The translations under genes and the position numbers were made by a program. Source: an uncultured Pseudomonadales bacterium (GTDB lineage Bacteria > Pseudomonadota > Gammaproteobacteria > Pseudomonadales > Azotimanducaceae). From it: a stretch of 64,000 bases of DNA. The notes beneath the pieces were generated by a model that was not told the DNA's origin, ran no database searches, and saw nothing but the letters and a program-made list of their open reading frames with translations. The DNA lies in assembly GCA_958296405.1 (NCBI GenBank), contig OY282519.1, forward strand, positions 2,712,132-2,776,131, in the 5' to 3' direction. Below are positions 40,760 through 48,677 of the stretch, piece after piece (within the stretch, counting starts at the first letter, position 1; the number at the start of each line of letters is the position of its first letter).

Positions 40760-41275
40760 CTACTCCTCGACGATGAGTTCCATGATGTCGTGCATGTTGC
40801 GCTTGTACAGGTGTTCCAACCGCGTGGCGAAGGGCAGCGCCAGCAGGGCGATGACCATGCCAGACATGGTGGGAATGGTCGCGGCGCTCACGCCATCCGC
40901 CATGGCGCGGGGGTTGCCGGAGCCCAAGTTGGCCATCACGTCGAACACCGAGATCATGCCGGTGACGGTGCCGAGCAGGCCGAACATCGGCAACAGCGCG
41001 ATCAAGGCCGGCAGCACCTTGAGGTTCGCTGCCATGTGGCAATCCAGTTCCGACAGCAATTGGCGGCGGCGCAGGTGCGCATACCAGGAAGATCGCTCTG
41101 GGCGCGCTTGCCAATCCGCTTGGGCGACCGCCAAGTGCTTCGGAAACTCGAACCGAAAGTGCCAGAACCGCTCGACGATGAGCCACGCCAGCACGATGGT
41201 GAGGCCCAAGATGGGCCACAGCACAGGGCCGCCCCGGTCCATGAAGCTCATGAACTCGAAGACGATCTCGTTCAT
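40760..41275 (-). CDS. exbB: ExbB (MotA/TolQ/ExbB proton channel)
   Basis: 171 residues, small form. Three transmembrane helices: PVLWPILGLTIVLAWLIVER, KVLPALIALLPMFGLLGTVTGM (with the channel-lining Thr and Gly) and SGMVIALLALPFATRL. It overlaps the larger TolQ-like gene by ATGA and precedes exbD by 2 bp. In such clusters this short ExbB works with ExbD and TonB, while the long TolQ-like protein is the second channel subunit (TtpC-like). Confidence 0.92.
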   Translation of the reverse strand: MNEIVFEFMSFMDRGGPVLWPILGLTIVLAWLIVERFWHFRFEFPKHLAVAQADWQARPERSSWYAHLRRRQLLSELDCHMAANLKVLPALIALLPMFGLLGTVTGMISVFDVMANLGSGNPRAMADGVSAATIPTMSGMVIALLALPFATRLEHLYKRNMHDIMELIVEE

Positions 41276-42651
41276 GCCAAGCGGGCTTTGGCCATCGCTT
41301 CCGCCTTCTGCGCCATCATGCCGGCGGCTTGCTCGCCGATGAGCTTGCTCAGGGTGGTGGCGCGGCTGTTCAGCAGGCTATGCAGCAACAGCAGCGGAAT
41401 GGCCGCGCAGAGGCCGAGCACCGTGGTGATCAACGCCTGCGAGATGCCGCCGGCCATCAACTTCGGATCCCCAGTGCCGAACAGGGTGATCGCTTGGAAG
41501 GTGCCGATCATGCCGGTCACGGTGCCGAGCAAGCCCATGAGCGGGGCGACGGCGGCGAGCACCTTGATGGTCGGCAAGCCGCGCTTCACCGTGGCCACGT
41601 CGCGGATGACGACGTGTTCCAGCTTGCGCGCGATGACCTCCTGATCCTCGAGTTGTTCGTTGTCGTGGTACGTCTGCATGATGCGGCCGAGCGGATTGTC
41701 TTCGCGCACATGGTCCGGATCGGCGAGTTGCCGGCGCATCCGGCGCGCCACCACGTAAAGGTGCGCCAGCCGTTCGATGGCGAGCAACAGGCCGACGATC
41801 GCCAAGCCGATGATGGCATAGCCCACTTCCTTGCCTTGCTGGATGCGTTCCCAAAGGCTTGGGGACTGCACCAAGAGGCCGAGCAGTGCCCCGCGCGATG
41901 GGTCGATGCCGAAGCTCACGGCGGCGCCCGGCGGCGCCTCGCTCAATGTCGCCGCGGTGTCGCGCAGGTAGCCGGCGGGCTGGCGCGGCAACTCGATGAC
42001 GGTGTTGTTCTCCGGCATGTAGTTCAGGTACTTGTCCCCGGCGACGACATTGAAGAGGCCAACCCGCGTGACGTTGGCCTCGTAAAGCGACCCGCCTGGG
42101 GCGATGACGGAAGCGGGGAACGCGCTCGTTTCGCCGGACAATGCCACCTCATGCATCAGCAGCCGCCACAGCGTCTGCAGCTGCGGGATGGTCGGCACTT
42201 CGGTGCTCGCGGCCAGCGCTTGCGCTTCGGCGAGCCGCGCCGGGTGCTCCAAGGTGATGAGGGAGTCGAACAGCAGGGTGTGGACGTCGTCCGCGGTTTG
42301 CCGAAACACGCCGAATAGCTCGCCCAAGTCGCCGATGCGGCGCTCCAGCCGTGTGGTGAGTTCCGCCAGCTTATCTTCATTGACGTCGAACGCGCCTTTC
42401 AGCCGCTCCTTGCGGCGCTCCTGTTCGGCGATGCGCTGCTCGGCGTCTGCCAACAGCGCCGCTTGGCGCTCGGCGTCCGCGCGGAAGCGGCGTTCCCGCT
42501 CGGTGTTGTAGCCAGCCTCGTCCGAAGCCTGCTGGCGCACGCGCTCATAGAGCTCGCGCACCGTCTGCGCCTCCTCCGCCGCCATTGCCAGCGGTGCGCA
42601 CAGGAGCATGGCGGCCGCCAATGAGCGCATCGCCTTCGCCGGCGCACTCAC
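41272..42651 (-). CDS. Large MotA/TolQ/ExbB-family protein (TtpC-like)
   Basis: 459 residues from GTG 42651, overlapping the DUF3450 stop as GTGA. A signal peptide (AAAMLLCAPLAMAAEE) is followed by a long coiled-coil rich region (residues ~20-130, many Arg/Glu/Ala heptads), a ~130-residue periplasmic domain, and a C-terminal ExbB-like channel (residues ~270-450: GYAIIGLAIVGLLLAIERL, LAAVAPLMGLLGTVTGMIGT, ITTVLGLCAAIPLLLLHSLL). This matches TtpC, the extra subunit of TonB2 systems. Confidence 0.9.
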   Translation of the reverse strand: MSAPAKAMRSLAAAMLLCAPLAMAAEEAQTVRELYERVRQQASDEAGYNTERERRFRADAERQAALLADAEQRIAEQERRKERLKGAFDVNEDKLAELTTRLERRIGDLGELFGVFRQTADDVHTLLFDSLITLEHPARLAEAQALAASTEVPTIPQLQTLWRLLMHEVALSGETSAFPASVIAPGGSLYEANVTRVGLFNVVAGDKYLNYMPENNTVIELPRQPAGYLRDTAATLSEAPPGAAVSFGIDPSRGALLGLLVQSPSLWERIQQGKEVGYAIIGLAIVGLLLAIERLAHLYVVARRMRRQLADPDHVREDNPLGRIMQTYHDNEQLEDQEVIARKLEHVVIRDVATVKRGLPTIKVLAAVAPLMGLLGTVTGMIGTFQAITLFGTGDPKLMAGGISQALITTVLGLCAAIPLLLLHSLLNSRATTLSKLIGEQAAGMMAQKAEAMAKARLA

Positions 42652-43433
42652 GTCGACGCTCCCGGAGCATTCACCGGCAAGGTGAGGAGTTCTGGCGGCG
42701 CTTGCTTGCGGGCGATGCGCAATCCGGTTTGCACCGGACGGCGGGCGGCGTCGTCCAACGTCTCCCACTGTCGGCTGCCCGGGTTCCAACGCCCCGTCTC
42801 GGCGCCGTCCAAGGTCTGGTAGTAGAGCCCCACCCGCCCCATGCGCAGGAAGTCTACCGTGCGCACGGCGCCGTCGCGCTGCAGTTCACCCCGATAGGCT
42901 TCGATGGTGCGGCCAAACTCCACCTCCACCAAGTACGCTTCCATCACGCGGCGGAACTTCTCCCCTGCCGTCACGTCGGCGCGGTCGATCAATTCGCGCA
43001 GCCGCCCGACCCGCGCTTCGCGCTCGCCAAGCAAAAAGGGCACATCCGCGCCGAGCAACTCGTCCAAGGCATCGATCATGTCGATCATCAGCGGCAGGGC
43101 GCCCGTTTCGATGGCATCGATTTCGTTCGTCTGCCGCTCGACGGAGTCGATCTCGCCCTGCTGTGAGGTGATGAGCCGGCTCAGTTGATCGTTGTAGATC
43201 GTCAAGCTGTCGAGGCGTTGCATTGCCACCCGGTACGCGGCCAAGTTGCGCGAGGTGGCGTCATCGAGCTCGTCAATGCGGGTTTGGCTCTGGGCGGCCA
43301 CCGCGTCCGCCTGCGTCTGCTCGGCAATGGCGTCTGCCACGGCCTCCTCCGCGGCGCAAAGCCCTGGCCCGGCTGCCAAGGCGGCGACGGCCGCGCATGT
43401 CACAAAAAAGGAAAGGCGCCTGTCCTTGGGCAT
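42648..43433 (-). CDS. DUF3450 periplasmic coiled-coil protein
   Basis: 261 residues from ATG 43433 with a GGGGGG ribosome-binding site; upstream frame is shadow. Signal peptide (TCAAVAALAAGPGLCAAEE), then an extended heptad coiled coil (residues ~30-140) and a C-terminal globular part. DUF3450 proteins head TonB2 clusters in marine gammaproteobacteria and precede the TolQ-like gene. It heads this six-gene operon and is divergent from puuE across 185 bp containing inverted repeats. Confidence 0.9.
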   Translation of the reverse strand: MPKDRRLSFFVTCAAVAALAAGPGLCAAEEAVADAIAEQTQADAVAAQSQTRIDELDDATSRNLAAYRVAMQRLDSLTIYNDQLSRLITSQQGEIDSVERQTNEIDAIETGALPLMIDMIDALDELLGADVPFLLGEREARVGRLRELIDRADVTAGEKFRRVMEAYLVEVEFGRTIEAYRGELQRDGAVRTVDFLRMGRVGLYYQTLDGAETGRWNPGSRQWETLDDAARRPVQTGLRIARKQAPPELLTLPVNAPGAST

Positions 43434-43565
43434 CGGTCCCCCCAGTTGAGTCGATTGCGGTTGCCGAGGAAGCCACGCCGCTCGCCTTTGCCCGGCGAGG
43501 GGCGGCGAGCGTGAGCCGCGGCCGCCAAGACGCAATTTTGCACTGTCAGCGCCAAGGTTGCACGT

Positions 43566-43600
43566 TTCTGAACCAGAACATCTGAACCGGCGCAGTTCAG
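43566..43600. promoter_or_regulatory. Two adjacent inverted repeats, candidate operator for TonB cluster and puuE
   Basis: TTCTGAACCAGAA (43566-43578) is a perfect 5-bp inverted repeat, and CTGAAC...GTTCAG (43582-43600) is a perfect 6-bp repeat with a 7-nt spacer. Both contain TGAAC. They lie in the divergent spacer just before the puuE -10 and could let one regulator control uptake and catabolism. Confidence 0.45.
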
Positions 43601-43605
43601 TTCCG

Positions 43606-43611
43606 TAGAAT
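43606..43611 (+). promoter_or_regulatory. -10 element immediately before puuE
   Basis: TAGAAT (5 of 6) ends 8 nt before the puuE ATG at 43619, implying a leaderless or nearly leaderless transcript, and it directly follows the candidate operator repeats. Confidence 0.4.
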
Positions 43612-43618
43612 TGCGGGC

Positions 43619-44527
43619 ATGGACGGCAACGGCCAACGCGATCTCACGGGCTACGGCAGGGAAGCGCCGCATCCGCGCTGGCCGGGGGGCGCTCGCGTCG
43701 CCGTGCAGTGCGTCATCAACTACGAGGAAGGCGCCGAGCGCTGCGTCTTGGATGGCGACGCGCATGCCGAGACGTTCCTCTCGGACATCGTCGGCGCGCG
43801 CCCCTATCCCGCGCGCCACATGAGCATGGAGTCGCTCTACGAGTACGGCAGCCGCGCCGGCTTTTGGCGCCTGCATCGCCTGTTCCGCGAGTTCGACATG
43901 CCGGTGACGGTGTTCGGCGTCGCGTTGGCGCTCGCGCGCAATCCAGAGGCGGTGGCTGCGATGTTGGAGGCGGATTGGGAAATCGCCTGCCACGGCTATC
44001 GCTGGCTCGATCATCAGTTCATGCCGGCCGCCGAAGAGCGGCGCCAGATCGGTTTGGCGATCGCCGCGCACACAGCCGCCACCGGCGAACGGCCGCTCGG
44101 TTGGTACACCGGCCGCGACAGCCCGAACACGCGGCGCTTGATCCAAGCGGCCGGCGGCTTCTTGTACGACTCAGACTCCTATGCGGACGATCTGCCGTAC
44201 TGGTGTCCGCAAGCGCCGGGGCATCTCATCGTGCCGTACACGCTCGACGCCAACGACATGCGCTTCAACACCCCCCAAGGCTTCAACAGCGGCGAGCAAT
44301 TCTTCTGCTACCTGCGCGATGCATTCGACTATCTCCATGCCGAGGGGGCGGAGCGGCCGCGCATGATGAGCGTGGGCCTGCACTGCCGCATCGCCGGCCG
44401 CCCTGGGCGGGCGCTGGCCGTGCGCCGGTTCCTCGAACACGTTGCCGCCCACGATGCGGTGTGGGTGTGCCGCCGCATCGACATCGCGCGGCATTGGCAC
44501 GCGCATCATCCCCCCGCCGCGGGTTGA
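43619..44527 (+). CDS. puuE: Allantoinase PuuE (polysaccharide deacetylase family)
   Basis: 302 residues, typical. The cofactor-independent allantoinase PuuE opens (S)-allantoin to allantoate. Motifs: QCVINYEEGAERCVLDGD near the start, ESLYEYGSRAGFWRL, EIACHGYRWLDHQ and LGWYTGRDSPNTRRLI are PuuE-characteristic. It is convergent with puuD (22-bp overlap) and lies at the edge of the urate genes. The candidate operator and a start-proximal -10 precede it. Within this window it is the last purine-pathway step encoded. Confidence 0.93.
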   Translation: MDGNGQRDLTGYGREAPHPRWPGGARVAVQCVINYEEGAERCVLDGDAHAETFLSDIVGARPYPARHMSMESLYEYGSRAGFWRLHRLFREFDMPVTVFGVALALARNPEAVAAMLEADWEIACHGYRWLDHQFMPAAEERRQIGLAIAAHTAATGERPLGWYTGRDSPNTRRLIQAAGGFLYDSDSYADDLPYWCPQAPGHLIVPYTLDANDMRFNTPQGFNSGEQFFCYLRDAFDYLHAEGAERPRMMSVGLHCRIAGRPGRALAVRRFLEHVAAHDAVWVCRRIDIARHWHAHHPPAAG

Positions 44528-45708
44528 CCGGCATCCACCCACGCCAATAGCAAGGCCCGTTCCTCAGCCGTCATGCCCGTGAGGTTGCCAAGCGGCATGA
44601 AGGCCGTGCGCAGCGACGCCGCGATTTCCCGGCCGCGGCCTTCCAAGTCGCCAACGGCGGCGAACACCAAGCCACCGGGTGGCGCTGGGTAGCCGGGAAA
44701 CGTCGGCGCGGCAGAGTGGCAGGCCGCGCAGCGGGCGGTGACGATCTGCCCCACCTGCGTCGCGTCGATGGCGGCTCGATCGCCGCTGCCGCGCAGGGCG
44801 CCGCCATCGATGGCGGTCAGCGTGGCCAATGCGACGAAGGCGAAGCCGGCGGCCACGAGCAGCGCCGGGCGCGGGCGGCCCTGGTGCTTGAGGTTGAAGT
44901 AGTGGCGGGCGAGCGCCGCGGTGGCCGCGAAGGCCGGCACCAACAGCCAAGCGCGCGGCGGCGCGTAGATGAAGCTCGCGTGGCTGCCGACCATGCAGAA
45001 GAGCACCGGCAGCGTGAAGTAGTTGTTGTGCGTGGAACGCTGTTTCGCAGCCAAGGCGCGCGCCGCATCGGGGGCCAGGTCGCGTTGCAGCGCAGCCACC
45101 AACGCCCGCTGCGCCGGGATGATGTTCAGAAACACGTTGCCGGCCATGATGGTGCCGAGCAGCGCGCCGACATGGAGGATGGCGGCGCGGGGCGCGAACA
45201 GCGCAAACGCCGCGGCGCTGGCGCCGACCACCAACGCGATGCCGGCGCACACGCTCCAAGCCGGATGTCCGGCCATCGGCGTGCGCATGGCCGCTTCGTA
45301 GAGGGCGAGGCCGAGCAGCAGAAAGGCGACGCTGCCTCCGATGGCGGTGAGCGGCGTTTGCAGCCACGCATCGGCGCCGATCAAGTAGTTCGTCGGCTGC
45401 AAGTAGTACAGCAGCGTCATCAGGGCGATGCCGGAAAGCCAAGTGCTGTACGCCTCCCACTTGAACCAGTGCAGGCGCCCCGGCAGCGTGGGCGGGCCCA
45501 AGCGGTACTTGCCGACTTCGTAGATGCCGCCGCCGTGAATCGCCCACAGTTCGCCGCCTAAGCCTTGGCGGGCCTTGGCCTTAGACGGCGCCTCCAAGCT
45601 CAGGTCCAGCCAGATGAAGTAGAACGACGCGCCGATCCAAGCGATGCCGAAGATGACGTGCAGCCACCGCGCCAGCAGGGTGGCCCAATCGAGGATCAAC
45701 GTCTCCAT
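44506..45708 (-). CDS. puuD: Membrane-bound urate hydroxylase PuuD (cytochrome c-fused)
   Basis: 400 residues from ATG 45708, overlapping guaD's stop as TGATG. Eight or so transmembrane helices in the N-terminal part (ARWLHVIFGIAWIGASFYFI, FKWEAYSTWLSGIALMTLLY, etc.), and a C-terminal cytochrome c domain with heme motif CAACH. PuuD oxidises urate to 5-hydroxyisourate and passes electrons through its heme into respiration, so no H2O2 is made. It has a conserved WLHVIFGIAWIGASFYF start. The 3' end overlaps puuE by 22 bp. Confidence 0.93.
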   Translation of the reverse strand: METLILDWATLLARWLHVIFGIAWIGASFYFIWLDLSLEAPSKAKARQGLGGELWAIHGGGIYEVGKYRLGPPTLPGRLHWFKWEAYSTWLSGIALMTLLYYLQPTNYLIGADAWLQTPLTAIGGSVAFLLLGLALYEAAMRTPMAGHPAWSVCAGIALVVGASAAAFALFAPRAAILHVGALLGTIMAGNVFLNIIPAQRALVAALQRDLAPDAARALAAKQRSTHNNYFTLPVLFCMVGSHASFIYAPPRAWLLVPAFAATAALARHYFNLKHQGRPRPALLVAAGFAFVALATLTAIDGGALRGSGDRAAIDATQVGQIVTARCAACHSAAPTFPGYPAPPGGLVFAAVGDLEGRGREIAASLRTAFMPLGNLTGMTAEERALLLAWVDAGQPAAGG

Positions 45709-47012
45709 CAGTTCGCGCCCGCTTGGCGCCAAGCCAACCGCCCGCCGACATAGGTGCGCTCGATGTCGCGCTCATCGCCCAACATCATGTAGGCGAAGAG
45801 CCGCTCCTGCAGCGTGTCCGCCCGCTCCAGGCGGCGGCTGAGCGAGGGATTGCAGCGCGCGTTCAACACCACCACGTCCGCCTCGTAGCCGGGTTCCAAG
45901 CGGCCGATGCGGTCGTCCAAGGCGAGGGCTTGCGCGTTGCCGAGGGTGATGGCGTGGAAGGCGTCCAAGGGGCGCCAACTCGTGCCCTGGAGTTGGCCGA
46001 CGCGATAGCCATCGGCCAACGTCTTCAGCATCGACAAGCTGGTGCCGGCGCCGACGTCGGAGCCCACCGCCAAGCGCACACCGTGGCGCCGCAGCTTGGC
46101 CACATCGAGCAGGCCGCTGCCCAAGAACAGGTTCGAGGATGGGCAGAAGACGACGGTGGCGCCGCGTTCGGCGAGGCGCTTCAACTCGCATTCGGTGAGG
46201 TGAACGCCGTGCGCGAACACGCTGCGCTCGCCGACGAGGCCATGGCAGTCGTAGACGTCCACATAGTCCCGCGCTGCGGGGAAGAGCTTGCGGGTGAGCG
46301 CAATCTCGGCGGCGTTCTCCGAGAGGTGGGTGTGCAGCAACACTTCTGGGTAGCGCTGCAGCAACGCCCCGGCGGCGCTGAGCTGCGCCGGCGAACTGGC
46401 GATGGCGAAGCGTGGCGTCACCGCGTAGCCCAACCGGCCGGCGCCGTGCCAGCGTTCGATGAGCCGGGCGCAGCCGGCCACGGCGTCGGCGCTGTCGGCG
46501 AGCGCTTCCGGCACGTTGCGATCTGCATGCACTTTGCCGGCGATCAAGCGCGCGCCGCGGCCAAGCGCGGCGCGGAACAGCGCTTCCGTGGCCGCCGCAT
46601 GGACCGTCGTGAAGACCAGCGCCGACGTGGTGCCGTGGGCGAAGCAAAGGTCCAGGAAGCGCTCCGCTTGGGCGGCAGCGAAGTCCGCATCTGCGAACGC
46701 GGTCTCCGCTGGGAACGCATAGCGTTCGAGCCAATCCAAGAGTTGCGTGCCGAAGCTGCCGATGATGTCCACTTGCGGGAAGTGGACATGGGCGTCGATG
46801 AAGCCGGGCAGGGCAATGCCGGGGCGCAAGTCCTCGCAAGCGTCCAAGGCGCCGCCCTGCGCGACGAACGCTGCGCTGCTCGCTGCGAACTCGATGCGTC
46901 CGTCGCGCATGGCCAGCACGCCATCCTCGGTGTGCTGCACGGCCTCGGCCACGCCTTCTGCCGGCGGCGCCGAGAAGCTCAAGAGGGATGCCCGAATCAG
47001 CGCCGCCGCCAT
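45708..47012 (-). CDS. guaD: Guanine deaminase
   Basis: 434 residues. Amidohydrolase fold with zinc ligands in GFIDAHVHFPQVD, GKVHADR region, HTHLSENAAEI and AVGSDVGAGTSLSM; the PQVD and SENxxE motifs are guanine-deaminase specific. It converts guanine to xanthine, feeding the XDH genes downstream. It is 3 bp downstream of hiuH and overlaps puuD by one base, all transcribed on the minus strand. Confidence 0.93.
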   Translation of the reverse strand: MAAALIRASLLSFSAPPAEGVAEAVQHTEDGVLAMRDGRIEFAASSAAFVAQGGALDACEDLRPGIALPGFIDAHVHFPQVDIIGSFGTQLLDWLERYAFPAETAFADADFAAAQAERFLDLCFAHGTTSALVFTTVHAAATEALFRAALGRGARLIAGKVHADRNVPEALADSADAVAGCARLIERWHGAGRLGYAVTPRFAIASSPAQLSAAGALLQRYPEVLLHTHLSENAAEIALTRKLFPAARDYVDVYDCHGLVGERSVFAHGVHLTECELKRLAERGATVVFCPSSNLFLGSGLLDVAKLRRHGVRLAVGSDVGAGTSLSMLKTLADGYRVGQLQGTSWRPLDAFHAITLGNAQALALDDRIGRLEPGYEADVVVLNARCNPSLSRRLERADTLQERLFAYMMLGDERDIERTYVGGRLAWRQAGAN

Positions 47013-47015
47013 GCC

Positions 47016-47351
47016 CTAGCTGCCCCGATAGGTGGTGAAGCCGTAGCGGTTGAGCAGCAAGGGAACGTGGTAGTGGCGCCGCTCCGCCACGAGGAACTCG
47101 ATGCGCACGCGCGGGTGGAAGCACTCCACGCCGCCGGCGCGGAACCAATCGCCGGTGTGGAAAATCAACTCATAGGCGCCGGCGGCCAGCCCTGCCACGC
47201 CTTGCCATGCGCCGATGCGCCCGTCGGCATCGGTGACGCCGCGCGCGATGCGCTCGGCGCCTTCTAGAGCAAAGAGCTCCACGACGAGGCCCGTGGCCGG
47301 CACACCCTCGTGCAGGTGCAGCACATGCGTCGAGAGCGTCGCGTCAGCCAT
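47016..47351 (-). CDS. hiuH: 5-hydroxyisourate hydrolase (transthyretin-like)
   Basis: 111 residues from ATG 47351, ending in the diagnostic YRGS tetrapeptide. Active-site His in STHVLHLHEG, the Arg in HPRVRIEF, and His in RRHYHVPLL match HIU hydrolase. It turns 5-hydroxyisourate, the PuuD product, into OHCU. It overlaps uraD by 8 bp, and the signal-peptide-less form fits the cytoplasm. Confidence 0.94.
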   Translation of the reverse strand: MADATLSTHVLHLHEGVPATGLVVELFALEGAERIARGVTDADGRIGAWQGVAGLAAGAYELIFHTGDWFRAGGVECFHPRVRIEFLVAERRHYHVPLLLNRYGFTTYRGS

Positions 47352-47853
47352 CCGGCGCTCCAAACATCCGGCGCAGGCGCAGCGCGGTGATTGCCGCTTG
47401 CTCAGCGGCCGCAGTGGCGAACTCCTCCGCGGTGTCGTGGCCGATGCGGGTGCGCAGCAGGTCGAGCATCTCCTCGGCGCTCTTGCCGGTGGCGCAGACG
47501 ATGAAGATGAATCCGTGCCGCTCAACGTAGGCGGCGTTGAGTGTTGCGAGCGCCTGCAACGTGGCTTCGGCAGCACCGGCCACTTGGCCTTGCTCGGCAT
47601 GCTCATGGCCGTCGTAACGCCGGCGCAGCGCGTCGATGTCGCCGATGAGCGGATGCGCGGCCAGCGCGATGCGCCGTTCGGCTGGGCTGGTGGCCTGCCA
47701 AGCCGTGTCCGCCGCGGCCAACAGTTGCGCTAAGTCCGCGCAGGGCCGCTGCGCCGCCACCGCGCGCGCCCACATGGGGCTGGCGCAACATTCCAGCAAG
47801 CACTGTTCGGCGTCGGCGGCTGGCAAGCTGTTGAGGCGTTCCAAGGGCGTCAT
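47344..47853 (-). CDS. uraD: OHCU decarboxylase
   Basis: 169 residues from ATG 47853. OHCU decarboxylase motifs: LNSLPAADAEQCLLECCASP, the AAHPLIGDIDALR region, FIFIVCATGKSAEEMLDLLRTRIGHD. It decarboxylates OHCU stereospecifically to (S)-allantoin, the PuuE substrate. Its ATG overlaps the xdhC stop by ATGA, so it belongs to the same transcript. Confidence 0.93.
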   Translation of the reverse strand: MTPLERLNSLPAADAEQCLLECCASPMWARAVAAQRPCADLAQLLAAADTAWQATSPAERRIALAAHPLIGDIDALRRRYDGHEHAEQGQVAGAAEATLQALATLNAAYVERHGFIFIVCATGKSAEEMLDLLRTRIGHDTAEEFATAAAEQAAITALRLRRMFGAPDG

Positions 47854-48677
47854 GGCGAGGCCTCGGAGCGCACCAGCGCGGACTTGATGCGCCGCCACGT
47901 CAGCGCCGGCGGGCGGGGCGCCACGCACTCGCCATGCAGTTCGAGGAGTTCGGCGACGATGGAGATGGCCACCGCCATCGGTTGCTTGCCCGGCACGTCG
48001 TCGCGTCCCACCGGGCAGCGCACTTCCTCCAACGCCGCCGCCGGCGCGCCGTCCCGGATAAGGCGCTCCCGGAAGCGCCGCCACTTGGTGGCCGAACCGA
48101 TGAGCCCCAACGAGCGGTAGACGCCGCGGTCCAGCGCGCGTTTCAGGATGCGGTAGTCCAAGTCGTGGTCGTGGGTGAGGATGAGCACATGGCTCGCGGC
48201 GGTGACGTCCTCCACTGCGGCCAGCGGCGCAGCGTGGCGGCGATACACGTTGATGGCCGCATCGAAGGCGTCGCGCCGCTCATCCACCCAATGCACCGTT
48301 GCCGGCAACTCGCTCAAGAGGCGGGCGACATGGGCGCCGACATGCCCAGCGCCGAACACGAACGCTTCCAAGGCGTCGCGGCAGCGGCATTCGAAGAGCA
48401 CGGTGACGCTGCCGCCGCAACATTGCAGCGCCGCCGCGGCGAGGGGGTAGTGGGCGATCTCCTGCGTCGCGGCGCCGGCGCCCAGCAAAGCGCGGGCGCG
48501 CTCCACCACCATGAACTCCAACTGTCCGCCGCCAATGCTGCCGTGCAAGGCATCTTGGGTGACGACCATCTTGTCGCCGGCGTCGCGTGGCGTGGAGCCG
48601 GTGGTGGCGAGCACCGTGGCGGCCACATAGGGGCGCCCGGCAGCTTCGCAAGCTGCCAACGCCTCATGCCACTGCAT
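47850..48677 (-). CDS. xdhC: XdhC, molybdenum-cofactor insertion chaperone
   Basis: 275 residues from ATG 48677. Contains the XdhC/CoxI domain start (VAATVLATTGSTPRDAGDKM), an IGGGQLE motif, a Cys-Cys pair (QCCGGSVTV) and a C-terminal Rossmann fold (FVFGAGHVGAHVARLL). It protects and sulfurates the Moco and inserts it into xanthine dehydrogenase. It overlaps xdhB by 14 bp and uraD by 4 bp. Confidence 0.93.
   Translation of the reverse strand: MQWHEALAACEAAGRPYVAATVLATTGSTPRDAGDKMVVTQDALHGSIGGGQLEFMVVERARALLGAGAATQEIAHYPLAAAALQCCGGSVTVLFECRCRDALEAFVFGAGHVGAHVARLLSELPATVHWVDERRDAFDAAINVYRRHAAPLAAVEDVTAASHVLILTHDHDLDYRILKRALDRGVYRSLGLIGSATKWRRFRERLIRDGAPAAALEEVRCPVGRDDVPGKQPMAVAISIVAELLELHGECVAPRPPALTWRRIKSALVRSEASP

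Noticed and set aside
45723-47267. 514-residue plus-strand frame opposite guaD/hiuH
   Set aside because: No domain; antisense to verified catabolic genes.
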